The position numbers and the translations under genes are program-made. Shown one piece after another: positions 16,970-25,336 of a DNA stretch of 64,000 bases. Under the pieces are notes generated by a model that searched no databases, was not told the DNA's origin, and worked only from the letters and a program-made list of their open reading frames with translations. Within the stretch, counting starts at the first letter, position 1; every line of letters begins with the position of its first letter. The stretch covers positions 62,001 through 126,000 of the forward strand of contig JAEZGX010000011.1 of NCBI GenBank assembly GCA_023416735.1. Reading direction: 5' to 3'. The stretch is from Verrucomicrobiota bacterium (GTDB taxonomy: Bacteria; Verrucomicrobiota; Verrucomicrobiia; Opitutales; Opitutaceae).

Positions 16970-16990
16970 GAGCACGAGAACGAGAGCGAG
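16970..16990. repeat. GAGAACGAGAGCGAG word (right arm, inverted)
   Basis: GAGCACGAGAACGAGAGCGA is the inverse of the CTCGTTCTCGTTCTC array 27 bases to its left. RNA from this gap could fold into a large stem-loop between the two genes of the same strand. Confidence 0.7.
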
Positions 16991-17003
16991 CCACCCCCGT
17001 CCA

Positions 17004-18056
17004 TCAGGCACCCACCCGCCCCGGCCAAGTCTCCGGCCCGCGCTCCCAGAACGCATCCTCCCGTCCTCCATAATATGCGCTCAACACCCGATCCATCACC
17101 GCCTGCGTTCGCCGCGCCGACTCTCCCGTGCTCGGACAACTCCCGCGCCCCAACAACTCATCCACGATCGTCTGAATCAACGGCTGCGCCACGTGCTCCG
17201 GATTCCGCACATCGAAAAACTCCACTCCTCTCGCCGTCTCCAACTTTACCGGATCGCCCGAGAAAAAATTCACCGACACCCGCCCGCTCGTGCCCGTGAA
17301 CTCCAGCACGTCCTCCTTCACATAGCTCGAAAAATTCCACGACGCCGCCCCCGGCACACCACCCCGCGTCCGAAACGTCATCGCCACCGCATCCTCGACC
17401 TCCGCGGCCGTCGCGATCCGCGCCGCCTTCCCCTCGACTTCCTCCAACGGCCCGAAACAAAAGTCCAAATAATCCAGCAGGTGCGAACCGAGGTCCAGCA
17501 ACAGCCCACCGCCCGCCTCCGCCGCCGATACCCGCCATGCCCCTTGCGCCGGATCCGCATTCGCCGGCGTCGACGTGGAGAAACGATAGTTCACCGCCGT
17601 CAGCGTCCCGATCGCATTCTCCATCAACTCTCGCGTTTCTAAAAACCGCGGCATCGCTCGCCGGTAAAACGCCACAAACAGCTTCACCTTCGCCGCCGCA
17701 CACAACGCGATCATCTCGTCGCACTCGCGCGCATTCCGCGCCATCGGCTTCTCCACATACACCGGCTTCCCCGCCGCCGTCGCCAATCGCACCCCTTCCA
17801 AGTGAGCGCCCGGCGGACTCGCCACATACACCGCGTCCACCTCGGGATCACTCACCAACTTCGCCGCATCGTCATACCACCGCGGCACCCCGTGCCGCCG
17901 CGCATAATCCTCCGCGAGTTTCCCGTTGCGCCGCATCACCGCGACAAGCCGCGACCCGTCCGCCTTCCGAAACCCCGGACCACTCTTCACCTCCGTCACA
18001 TCCCCACATCCGATAATCCCCCACCGGATCACGCCCGCCTCGTGAGTTTCGCTCAT
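17004..18056 (-). CDS. Gfo/Idh/MocA-family oxidoreductase
   Basis: 350-residue NAD(P)-dependent dehydrogenase acting on a sugar or inositol derivative. The N-terminal Rossmann fold has WGIIGCGDVTEVKSGPGF and VYVASPPGAHLEG. EKPMARNARECDEMI near 95 is the EKP signature with the cofactor-side lysine. GGGLLLDLGSHLLDYLDFCFG near 170 is the substrate-side D..xxH region. The ATG at 18056 is used; 14 upstream residues are atypical. A 173-base gap with an inverted repeat pair separates it from the enolase-family gene downstream. Confidence 0.92.
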   Translation of the reverse strand: MSETHEAGVIRWGIIGCGDVTEVKSGPGFRKADGSRLVAVMRRNGKLAEDYARRHGVPRWYDDAAKLVSDPEVDAVYVASPPGAHLEGVRLATAAGKPVYVEKPMARNARECDEMIALCAAAKVKLFVAFYRRAMPRFLETRELMENAIGTLTAVNYRFSTSTPANADPAQGAWRVSAAEAGGGLLLDLGSHLLDYLDFCFGPLEEVEGKAARIATAAEVEDAVAMTFRTRGGVPGAASWNFSSYVKEDVLEFTGTSGRVSVNFFSGDPVKLETARGVEFFDVRNPEHVAQPLIQTIVDELLGRGSCPSTGESARRTQAVMDRVLSAYYGGREDAFWERGPETWPGRVGA

Positions 18057-18144
18057 CCCCCACGCCAATCCACTCTCGTCCCCCCCGCAAGCCCTCACGC
18101 CGTCATCCTCTCACCTCTCTCCTGGTTTCGAAGTTTGAACCTTC

Positions 18145-18171
18145 TCTGGTGCTTGGATCTTGGAGCTTCCG
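18145..18171. repeat. CTCTGGTGCTTGGATCTTGG word
   Basis: Nearly the same as the word at 11701-11734, with GTTTCGAAGTTTGAACC just before it (at 11701, GAAATTTGATCC precedes the word). It lies between the divergent Gfo/Idh/MocA gene and the GspB-like gene. Confidence 0.75.
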
Positions 18172-18262
18172 CGCGCGGAACCCCGCGCCCTTCCCGCCGT
18201 CCAACTCAGCGGCGCTTCTCGTTTTCCAGCTCGCGATGTGGCCCTGCCCAACCACCTCACGC

Positions 18263-18895
18263 ATGAGCCTGATCAACGACGCCCTCATCAAAGCCGAGCG
18301 CGAACGCGCCGAAGAAGCCGCCGCCCGCGCCGCCGGCCTTCCCGTCGAACATCCCAAATACCGCGCCGAAAAACGCCGCCGCTCCCGTCAGCTCCAATCC
18401 ATCCCGCTCGCGATCATCAACACCGTCGTCCTCCTCGCCTGCTTCGCCGTCATCATCCTCATCGTCGTCCGCAACCGCCCCGCATCCGACACGCCGTCCG
18501 TCGCAGCCGCCACACCCACCGACCCCGATCTTCTCGCCTCCACCGACAGCGATCTCGAACCGTCCACCTTCGCCGTTTCCGACTCTCTCGCTCCCTCCTC
18601 GTCGCACTCCGATCCGCTTTCCGATTCTCCGTTCAACGCCCCCGCTGCGCCGTCCAGCGCTCCTCCTCCTTCGGCCGACTTCGAACTCGTCGGCATGTCC
18701 GCCGTCGGCAACACCACGCTCCTCGGCATCAACCGCCGCAGCGATCAACGCAGCATCTGGGTCCCTGTCGGCAAATCCGTCTCCGGCATCACCGCCCTCA
18801 GCTACGACGCCGCGGCCGATCGCGCCATCATCGAAGTTAACGGCCGCCAGCTCACCCTCGGCCTCCGCGCCGGCGCTCCCGTCGCCGCCGAATAA
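18263..18895 (+). CDS. GspB/PilP-like membrane protein of a secretion or pilus system
   Basis: 210-residue protein with a short cytoplasmic N-terminus, one membrane helix (SIPLAIINTVVLLACFAVIILIV cluster near 55-77), a Pro/Ser/Thr-rich linker, and a small C-terminal domain (LVGMSAVGNTTLLGINRR to the end). The start MSLINDALIKAERERAE is the hallmark of GspB/ExeB-like and Mshl-type proteins. The C-terminal domain resembles the PilP/GspC homology region that binds a secretin. No other type II secretion or type IV pilus gene is in the window. The ATG at 18263 is chosen by that N-terminal motif. Confidence 0.65.
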   Translation: MSLINDALIKAERERAEEAAARAAGLPVEHPKYRAEKRRRSRQLQSIPLAIINTVVLLACFAVIILIVVRNRPASDTPSVAAATPTDPDLLASTDSDLEPSTFAVSDSLAPSSSHSDPLSDSPFNAPAAPSSAPPPSADFELVGMSAVGNTTLLGINRRSDQRSIWVPVGKSVSGITALSYDAAADRAIIEVNGRQLTLGLRAGAPVAAE

Positions 18896-18901
18896 GCCCC
18901 C

Positions 18902-18923
18902 GCAGCCGGGTCTCCGACCCGCT
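18902..18923. repeat. GGGTC-TCC-GACCC hairpin word
   Basis: CGGGTC (18907-18912), TCC loop, GACCCG (18916-18921), seven bases after the TAA stop of the GspB-like gene. A shorter variant of the elements at 14303 and 21136, all three placed at gene 3' ends. Confidence 0.7.
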
Positions 18924-19041
18924 CTCCCCGCCCCGGAACCACAAACGAACACCCATTCAGAGGAGCAGAACGGAGCGGCAGGTGAGTGGCTTTGTCCACT
19001 ACTCCTCCTGCTCAGCGAATTCTGCTTTCTGAACAGCTCTT

Positions 19042-19074
19042 CATTCGTGTGAATTCGTGTCCATTCGTGGTTGA
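19042..19074. repeat. TTCGTG word array
   Basis: CATTCGTGTGAATTCGTGTC followed by CATTCGTGGTTG: three TTCGTG units at 11-base spacing, which is about one helical turn. Confidence 0.8.
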
Positions 19075-19090
19075 TCCGAATCTCGCCGCC

Positions 19091-19120
19091 TCCTTTTGCG
19101 CCTTCTGCGCCTTTTTGCGG
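19091..19120. repeat. TGCGCCTTCTGCGCCTTTTTGCGG word
   Basis: TTTTGCGCCTTCTGCGCCTT followed by TTTGCGG. A near copy lies at 43221-43246 (CGCGCCTTCTGCGCCTCTTCGCGG). Both lie within about 90 bases of a TTCGTG or ATCCGTG array. Confidence 0.75.
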
Positions 19121-19213
19121 CTACATTCTGATTAGCGCGCCCGCGCCTGCGTGCTTGTCGCGCCCCGCCCCCTCGTCGCACTCTGACGGGCTCCGCCTCC
19201 CGCGCCCGCCCCG

Positions 19214-19957
19214 ATGCAAACCGACGAATACCTGAAACTCGCCGCCATCGAGGATCGCCTCTGCTACTTCCGCGCCCTTCACGCCCACATCGCTCGCGAG
19301 CTCACTCGCGCCCATTTGCCCGCCCACGCTTCGCTCCTCGACGTCGGCTGCGGCACAGGCGGATTAATTCTGCGCCTCGCCCCGCAACATCCCCAACATC
19401 GCTGGACCGGCCTCGACTTCTCCCCGCTCGCTTGCGAGCTCGCGCGCCAACGCTGCCCCGCCAGCGTCACCATCGTCGAGGGCTCCGCCACCGCCCTTCC
19501 TTTCGACCAAGCCGACTTCGACGCGCTCGTTTCCGCCGACGTGCTCTGTCAATTCGACGACCCGCTCCCCGCCGTCCTCGAGATGTTCCGCGTCCTCCGC
19601 CCCGGCGGCGTCGCGATCCTCAACGTCCCCGCTTACCAATGGCTCTGGTCCTACCACGACGCCGCCACCCACGGGAAACGCCGCTTCACCCGTCCCGAGT
19701 TAAACGCCTTTCTCCGCAGCGCCGGCTTCGCAATCGACCATATCACTTATCGCAGCGCGCTCGCTTTCCCTTTCATCTGGGCCAAACGCAAACTCCTCCG
19801 CGGCGCCGGCGACGCCAGTGACGTCAAAGAAAACTCCGCTCTCGTCGAAACCGTTTACAGCAGCCTCGCCGCCCTCGAATCCGTCTGGTTCCGCCTCGGC
19901 GGCCGCTTCGCGTGGGGCTCGTCCGTTTTCGCCGTCGCTCGCAAACCCGCCGCCTGA
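19214..19957 (+). CDS. Class I SAM-dependent methyltransferase
   Basis: 247-residue Rossmann methyltransferase. Motif I is LLDVGCGTGGLILRLAP near 43-59, motif II acidic end is WTGLDFSP, and the motif IV region is FDALVSADVLCQFDDP. FRVLRPGGVAILNVPAY is the post-motif loop common to Methyltransf_11/23 proteins that act on small molecules or lipid-linked sugars. The ATG at 19214 fits. The substrate is not predictable. It has no close operon partner; 82 bases downstream is an exported amidohydrolase. Confidence 0.85.
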   Translation: MQTDEYLKLAAIEDRLCYFRALHAHIARELTRAHLPAHASLLDVGCGTGGLILRLAPQHPQHRWTGLDFSPLACELARQRCPASVTIVEGSATALPFDQADFDALVSADVLCQFDDPLPAVLEMFRVLRPGGVAILNVPAYQWLWSYHDAATHGKRRFTRPELNAFLRSAGFAIDHITYRSALAFPFIWAKRKLLRGAGDASDVKENSALVETVYSSLAALESVWFRLGGRFAWGSSVFAVARKPAA

Positions 19958-20039
19958 CCGAAATTTCCTCGTTCCCCAGCGCGACGGATTGCGCCGCAAA
20001 TCGTCAGGCCGCGCAACTCACCCCGTCCTTCTCCCTTCC

Positions 20040-21131
20040 ATGCGCCTTCCGTTCTGCCTCGCCGCCGCCTTCCTCGCCCTCTCCGCCTCCGCTGCCGATC
20101 GGCCGACGATGGACTTCGAGAACTACAACCCCACGTCCACCCTCGTCGTCCCCGAGCACAAACTCACTCGCGCCAAGTTCCCGTTCATCGACATCCACAA
20201 TCACCAGTGGAACATGCTCACGCAGGACCTCGAAGCGCTCACGCGCCAGATGGACGAGCTCAACATGGCCATCATGGTCAACCTCTCCGGCCGCTCCGGC
20301 CCGCAACTCGCAAAAACCGCCGAACGCCTCCGCTCCTCTCACGCGCCCAACCGTCTCGTTCTCTTCGCCAACATCGATTTCGACGGCTTCGGCACCGCCA
20401 CCTGGAGCGATCGTGCCGTCAAACAACTCGAAGCCGATGTCGCCGCCGGCGCCCGCGGCCTGAAGTTTTTCGAGAGCTTCGGCCTCAACGTCAAAGATCA
20501 CACCGGCGCCCGCGTCCCCGTCGACGACCCGCGCATGGACCCGATCTGGCAAACCTGCGCCCGCCTCGGGATCCCCGTCCTCATCCACACCGGCGCGCCG
20601 AAATCGTTCTGGGATCCTGTCGACGAAAACAACGAGCGCTGGCTCGAACTCGTCCTCCGTCCCAACCGCCGCCGCACCGCCACGTATCCAGCTCCCTGGG
20701 ACGTCATCATGGGCGAGCAGCGCAACCTTTTCAAGAAACACCCGCGCACGAACTTCATCTCCGCCCACTTCGCCTGGCAGGCCAACGACCTCGCCAACCT
20801 CGGCCGCTGGCTCGACGAAACACCCAACATGTTCATCGAAATGGGCGCCATCATCGCCGAGCTCGGACGCCAGCCTCGCGCCGCGCGCGCCTTCTTCGAA
20901 AAATATCAGGACCGCATCCTCTTCGGCAAAGACAGCTGGGTTCCCGACGAATACCAAACCTACTTCCGCGTGCTCGAGACCGAGGACGAATACTTTCCGT
21001 ATCACAAAAAATACCACGCCTTTTGGGCGATGTATGGCCTCGGCCTCCCCGACGAGATCCTCAAAAAAATTTACTACAAGAACGCCCTTCGCCTCGTTCC
21101 CGGTCTCGACGCCTCCCTGTTCCCCAACTGA
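20040..21131 (+). CDS. Exported amidohydrolase-family metal hydrolase
   Basis: 363-residue TIM-barrel hydrolase (amidohydrolase_2 class). A cleavable signal peptide is clear (MRLPFCLAAAFLALSASAADR). Metal-binding FIDIHNHQW (HxH near 46) starts the barrel; further ligands are in VLIHTGAPKSFW (His), FISAHFAWQAND (His) and ILFGKDSW (Asp). The class includes decarboxylases and lactonases of sugar or aromatic acids. An MFS transporter gene follows 79 bases downstream with a palindromic word in between; the pair may take up and process one compound. The start is the ATG at 20040, directly before the signal peptide. Confidence 0.87.
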   Translation: MRLPFCLAAAFLALSASAADRPTMDFENYNPTSTLVVPEHKLTRAKFPFIDIHNHQWNMLTQDLEALTRQMDELNMAIMVNLSGRSGPQLAKTAERLRSSHAPNRLVLFANIDFDGFGTATWSDRAVKQLEADVAAGARGLKFFESFGLNVKDHTGARVPVDDPRMDPIWQTCARLGIPVLIHTGAPKSFWDPVDENNERWLELVLRPNRRRTATYPAPWDVIMGEQRNLFKKHPRTNFISAHFAWQANDLANLGRWLDETPNMFIEMGAIIAELGRQPRAARAFFEKYQDRILFGKDSWVPDEYQTYFRVLETEDEYFPYHKKYHAFWAMYGLGLPDEILKKIYYKNALRLVPGLDASLFPN

Positions 21132-21135
21132 CCCA

Positions 21136-21163
21136 CTGTAGGGCGGGGTCTCCCGACCCCGCC
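21136..21163. repeat. GGCGGGGTC-TCCC-GACCCCGCC palindromic word
   Basis: CTGTAGGGCGGGGTCTCCCG plus ACCCCGCC. The stem GGCGGGGTC (21142-21150) and GACCCCGCC (21155-21163) is a perfect nine base pairs round TCCC. It lies 4 bases after the amidohydrolase stop. No T-run follows, so it may stabilise the mRNA 3' end rather than terminate. Confidence 0.85.
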
Positions 21164-21210
21164 GACCATGAACGCGCGCAACCGCCGCGTCACCTCGTCG
21201 CTTTCTCCCC

Positions 21211-22515
21211 GTGTCACCCCACACTCCCGCTCCCGCCTCATCTCCCACCTCTGCCACGACCGAACGCCCCACGCGGGTCCGTTTCCGCGTGGTCTCGCTC
21301 GTCGTCGCCCTTGCGATGATCACTTACCTCGATCGCGCCTGCCTCGGCGCGCTCGCGCCCGACATCATGCGCGATCTCGATCTTTCGAAGGAGCAAATGA
21401 GCTGGGTTTTCAGCGCCTTCGCCCTCGCCTACGCCGTCTTCGAAATCCCCACCGCGTGGTGGGCCGACCGACAAGGCACGCGCCGCGTCCTCACCCGCAT
21501 CGTCCTCTGGTGGTCCGCCTTCACCATGGCCACCGCCGCCGCCTTCAATCTCGCTTCGATGCTCGTCGTGCGCTTCCTCTTCGGCGCCGGCGAAGCCGGT
21601 GCCTGGCCGTGCGTTGCGCGCACATTCGCCCGCTGGATTCCCCTCGCGGAACGCGGACGCGTCCAAGGCGTCTTCTTCAGCGGCGCCCATCTCGCCGGCG
21701 GTCTCACGCCGGTCTTCGCCGTCGGCCTCGCCGCGTTCGTCGGTTGGCGCGGCGTCTTCATCGTCTTCGGCGCCATCGGTCTCATCTGGTGCCTCGTCTG
21801 GCATCGTTGGTTCCGCGACGACCCCGCCCAACACCCATCTGTCAACGCCGCCGAAAACAACCTCATCGTCGCCGGCCGCGTCGAGACCCCTTCGACCCAC
21901 GAGGGCTGGGCTTACTGGCGCCGGCTCTTCGCTCATCGCAACACCCTGCCGCTCTGCCTCGCCTACATTCCCAACAGCTGCGCGTTCTATTTCTGCATCA
22001 CCTGGCTGCCCACCTATCTGAAAGAGAAACACGGCTTCGCCGCGCTCTCCCTCGGTTTTTTCGCCGGCCTTCCACTCATCGTTAGCGTGCTCGGCGATCT
22101 CTTCGGCGGCGCGGCCACCGATTTCGCCACGCGGCGTTTCGGCCTGCGTCTCGGTCGCGCCGGGGTCAGCGGCCTCGGCAATCTCTGCGCCGGCCTCGCC
22201 ATGATCGGCGCCGCCCTCGTGCACCATCCCATCGCCGCCATTGGCCTCATCTCCTTCGCCGTCGCCTGCACCATGTTCACCCTCGGCGCCACGTGGAGCA
22301 CGTGCCTCGACATCGGCGGCCGCCACGTGGGCGTCGTGAGCGCCGCCATGAACACCGCCGGCCAGATCGGCAGCTTCTTCTGCCCGCCGCTCGTCACCGC
22401 ACTGCTCGCTCACTACAGCGATTGGAACGCCCCCATTCTCGCCATCGGCGGCCTCTTCCTCGCCGGCGCGCTCTGCTGGCTCATCATCGACCCGCGCGAC
22501 CGGGTCTTCGACTAG
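21211..22515 (+). CDS. MFS transporter, anion:cation symporter type
   Basis: 434-residue transporter with about twelve membrane helices in the inner membrane. The inter-helix loop WWADRQGTRRVL and the gate region VRFLFGAGEAGAWPCVARTFARW are typical of the anion:cation symporter (ACS) branch, which includes hexuronate, glucarate and phthalate carriers. TYLDRACLGALAPDIMRDL at helix 1 fits the same branch. The start is GTG 21211. It lies downstream of the exported amidohydrolase, so uptake of that enzyme's product is a reasonable guess. Confidence 0.9.
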   Translation: MSPHTPAPASSPTSATTERPTRVRFRVVSLVVALAMITYLDRACLGALAPDIMRDLDLSKEQMSWVFSAFALAYAVFEIPTAWWADRQGTRRVLTRIVLWWSAFTMATAAAFNLASMLVVRFLFGAGEAGAWPCVARTFARWIPLAERGRVQGVFFSGAHLAGGLTPVFAVGLAAFVGWRGVFIVFGAIGLIWCLVWHRWFRDDPAQHPSVNAAENNLIVAGRVETPSTHEGWAYWRRLFAHRNTLPLCLAYIPNSCAFYFCITWLPTYLKEKHGFAALSLGFFAGLPLIVSVLGDLFGGAATDFATRRFGLRLGRAGVSGLGNLCAGLAMIGAALVHHPIAAIGLISFAVACTMFTLGATWSTCLDIGGRHVGVVSAAMNTAGQIGSFFCPPLVTALLAHYSDWNAPILAIGGLFLAGALCWLIIDPRDRVFD

Positions 22516-22584
22516 TTCTCACCGCGCTCCCACCGCCTTCAAAAACATTGCCGCGCATTTTCCCGGCGCTCGTAATTCCCCGCG

Positions 22585-24825
22585 GTGCCCACTCGTCCTT
22601 TCCACGTTCGTCCGTCGCTGCTCACTTTCTTTGTCTGCACGCTCCTGTTTGCCGGCACCGTTTTCCTTTTCAGCCGCTCGCTCGACTACGGGTTTCTCAA
22701 CTACGACGACCCGAGCTACATCACGAATAACGCTCACGTCCGGGCCGGCCTCGCTTGGTCGAGCGTCGTCTGGGCCTTCACCGGCCATGCCGACTACTGG
22801 CATCCGCTCACCTGGCTCTCCCACATGCTTGATTGGGAGCTCTACGACCAGATCGCTTTCGGCCATCACCTGACAAGTATCCTCTGGCACGCGCTCAACG
22901 CCGTTCTCGTCTTCTTCGTTTTTCGCCGTCTCACCGGCGCCTACTGGACGGCCGCCTTCGCCGCCGCGCTCTTCGCCTGGCATCCGCTCCGCATCGAATC
23001 CGTTACTTGGGTCACCGAGCGGAAAGACGTCATGAGCGGCTGCTTCTTCCTGCTCACGCTCTGGGCCTACGCCGCCTACGCTCAACGCCGCCGCCAGGGT
23101 TCCCGCGCCCTCCGCTTCTACGCGCTCACGCTCGCGCTCTTCTTCGCCGGCCTGATGAGCAAACCGATGGTCGTCTCACTGCCGCTCATCCTCCTGCTCC
23201 TCGATGTCTGGCCGTTGCAACGTCTCCCCGCCGCTTCGCCGTCTGACTCTCCCGTCCGCTCCCTCCTCATCCGCTGGCGTCCGTTGATCCTCGAGAAGAT
23301 CCCGTTTTTCGCGCTCTCGGCGATCATCTCTGTAGTGACAATTCTGATGCAGACGAACTTCGGAGCGTTTACCCTCTCGCTCCCGTTCGCCGCCCGCCTC
23401 GCCAACGCCGCCGTCTCCTGCATCCGCTACATCGGCAAATTCCTCTGGCCCGCCGATCTCGCCATTTTCTATCCGCATCCCGGCACCTGGCCTTTGCTCG
23501 TCGTTCTCGGTGCCGTCGCCTTGCTCGCCGCGCTCACTTTCCTCGCGTGGCACCAACGCACCCGCCGTCCCTGGCTCGCCACCGGCTGGCTTTGGTTCCT
23601 CATCACCCTTCTGCCCGTGATCGGCATCCTGCAGGTCGGCATGCAAGCGATGGCCGACCGCTACACCTACCTCTCCGTCCTCGGCCTTCAACTCGCGCTC
23701 GTCACGTCGTTCTCCCCTCTCTTCGTCCGACCCGCCGCCCGCATCTTCGCCGGCATCGCCGCGAGCGTCATCCTGCTCGGCTGCATCGTTCGCACGTGGG
23801 ACCAACAATCCATCTGGCGCGATTCCGTTTCCCTCTTTCGCCACGCCACCGAAGTCAGCCCGAATAGCGACGCCGCCCACGGATTTCTCGCTTATACGCT
23901 TCTCGGCGACGGGCGTATCCAGGAAGCGGAGACCGAAGCCCGCCGCTCGCTCGCGCTCAATCCTTCCAACACCACCGCGCTCTTCACGCTCGCCTCCATC
24001 CAGGATCGTCGCGACCAGGTCGCCGAAGCCATCGCCGGCTTCCAACGCGTCCTCGAACTCAACCCGCGCAATTCCCTCGCGCGTCTCCGCCTCGGGCTCG
24101 CCCTCCTGAAACAGCATCGCCGCGACGAGGCCGCTCCTCACCTCACCGCCGCCATCGCCGAGGAGCCTTCCTACCGCGAATCGTTTCTTCGCCAGGGCTT
24201 CACCGATTTCCGCACCGGTTTTACCGCCGCTGCGCTCGTTTACTTCGAAGCCGTGCTGACCGCGTTCCCCGACGATTCCGACGCGCATTTCGGCCTCGCG
24301 CTCGCCCTCACCAAACTCGGCCGCGCCGACGAATCTTTCACTCACCTGCGGCGCGCCGCCGAACTCCGCCCCGACCTTGCGCCCGCACAGGTCGAAGTGG
24401 GTCTCGCGCTTCTCAGCCGACGCCAACCCGCCGACGCCGCCACCCACTTCCGCCACGCCCTCGCCGCCAATCCGAACTCCGCTCTGGCCCACCTGGGACT
24501 CGCCCGCGCCCTGGAACAACTCAAAGAACCCGCCGCCGCCCAGCCCCATCTCGAAAAAGCGTTCGCACTCGACCCCGAGAATCCCCTCATCCAACGCGCC
24601 TGGGCCACCTCGCTCGCGCGTCGCGGCCGCTTCGCCGAAGCCATCGTTCACTACGAGCGCGCGCTCGCCGGAATCCCCGACGACGCCAGCCTCCACGCCG
24701 AACTCGGTTTCGCGCTTCTCCTCAATAAACGTCGCGACGACGCCATCGCGCGCTTCGAGCACGCGCTCCGCCTCGATCCCAACTTCCCCGGCCTCCGCGA
24801 ACGCCTGCAACAGTTGCGCCGCTAG
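22585..24825 (+). CDS. Large TPR-containing multi-pass membrane protein
   Basis: 746-residue protein. Residues 1 to about 410 form a membrane domain of roughly ten helices, with DYGFLNYDDPSYITNN and HPLTWLSHMLDWELY near the N-terminus and HPLRIESVTWVTERKDVMSG in an early loop. This pattern is that of bacterial TMTC/PMT-like proteins often labelled O-GlcNAc transferase or DUF1736. Residues about 420-746 are eight or more TPR-like helical repeats (for example LAYTLLGDGRIQEAETEA, LGLARALEQLKEPAAA). TMTC relatives in animals are O-mannosyltransferases, so a glycosylation role is possible but untested here. The start is GTG 22585. It is apparently monocistronic. Confidence 0.82.
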   Translation: MPTRPFHVRPSLLTFFVCTLLFAGTVFLFSRSLDYGFLNYDDPSYITNNAHVRAGLAWSSVVWAFTGHADYWHPLTWLSHMLDWELYDQIAFGHHLTSILWHALNAVLVFFVFRRLTGAYWTAAFAAALFAWHPLRIESVTWVTERKDVMSGCFFLLTLWAYAAYAQRRRQGSRALRFYALTLALFFAGLMSKPMVVSLPLILLLLDVWPLQRLPAASPSDSPVRSLLIRWRPLILEKIPFFALSAIISVVTILMQTNFGAFTLSLPFAARLANAAVSCIRYIGKFLWPADLAIFYPHPGTWPLLVVLGAVALLAALTFLAWHQRTRRPWLATGWLWFLITLLPVIGILQVGMQAMADRYTYLSVLGLQLALVTSFSPLFVRPAARIFAGIAASVILLGCIVRTWDQQSIWRDSVSLFRHATEVSPNSDAAHGFLAYTLLGDGRIQEAETEARRSLALNPSNTTALFTLASIQDRRDQVAEAIAGFQRVLELNPRNSLARLRLGLALLKQHRRDEAAPHLTAAIAEEPSYRESFLRQGFTDFRTGFTAAALVYFEAVLTAFPDDSDAHFGLALALTKLGRADESFTHLRRAAELRPDLAPAQVEVGLALLSRRQPADAATHFRHALAANPNSALAHLGLARALEQLKEPAAAQPHLEKAFALDPENPLIQRAWATSLARRGRFAEAIVHYERALAGIPDDASLHAELGFALLLNKRRDDAIARFEHALRLDPNFPGLRERLQQLRR

Positions 24826-24977
24826 TCGCGCAACGCCCCTCGCCGGACTCCGCCCCATCCCCCCTCAGGAAAACGCCGACGCGTTCGCTCACGGATTTGC
24901 CCGGGTTCGCGCCTTCCCATTGCGGAACGCCCTGCGCCAACATGGGTCCGTCGTCCCCAACAAATAATCCCCAAACC

Positions 24978-25208
24978 ATGAAAAACATCATCGGCATCGT
25001 CCTCATCGCCCTCGGGATCTTCCTGTTCGTGCAAGGCCTCAACCGCCGCGACTCGATTGCTGGCGCGGCCTCCGAAGCCGGGACCGAGATCGCCAACGCC
25101 GTCGACGGCGGCGCCCGTCAGCCGAAGCACGTGGTCTACATGGTCGCCGGCGGCGTCGTCACCTTGATCGGCATCGGCGTCATCGCCCGCAAACCGCGCG
25201 CGATCTAA
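24978..25208 (+). CDS. Small two-helix membrane protein, DUF3185 type
   Basis: 76-residue protein with two membrane helices (MKNIIGIVLIALGIFLFVQG at the start and HVVYMVAGGVVTLIGIGVIA at the end) joined by a short polar loop. Length and layout fit DUF3185, which has no known function. The ATG at 24978 begins right at the first helix. A strong intrinsic terminator follows 32 bases after the stop. Confidence 0.78.
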   Translation: MKNIIGIVLIALGIFLFVQGLNRRDSIAGAASEAGTEIANAVDGGARQPKHVVYMVAGGVVTLIGIGVIARKPRAI

Positions 25209-25240
25209 CCTACCGCGCCGAATCCTTCCGCGCGTTTGCA

Positions 25241-25276
25241 GGCGGCCTTCTCTCCGAAGGCCGCCTTCGCTTTTTC
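25241..25276 (+). terminator. Intrinsic terminator of the DUF3185 gene
   Basis: Perfect ten-base stem GGCGGCCTTC (25241-25250) and GAAGGCCGCC (25256-25265), loop TCTCC, followed by TTCGCTTTTT. It is the clearest rho-independent terminator in the window. Confidence 0.85.
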
Positions 25277-25305
25277 CAGCAAACGCGCTACGCCCGCCGT
25301 GCGCA

Positions 25306-25326
25306 TCGTCCGTCGTCCGTCGTCCC
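25306..25326. repeat. CGTCCGTCGTCCGTCGTCC word
   Basis: Short tandem of CGTC/CCGT units between the terminator at 25241 and the end of the minus-strand RDD gene. Related in wording to 27261-27300. Confidence 0.6.
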
Positions 25327-25336
25327 GACATCCCCC

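Larger units (their letters stand above)
18896..19213. other. Gene-free stretch of dispersed repeats
   Basis: 318 bases between the GspB-like gene and the methyltransferase hold four separate words: a GGGTC-GACCC hairpin (18902-18923), a segment with AGGAGCAGAACGGAGCGGCA and CTACTCCTCCTGCTCAGCGA (18961-19015), a TTCGTG array (19042-19074) and a TGCGCC word (19091-19120). Clustering of unrelated words in one gap is also seen at 43160-43345. No ORF or RNA gene is recognised. Confidence 0.7.

Noticed and set aside
19042..19074. Regulator operator made of regular TTCGTG units
   Set aside because: The same array occurs in many unrelated gaps and even inside genes, so a local operator is less likely than a dispersed repeat.
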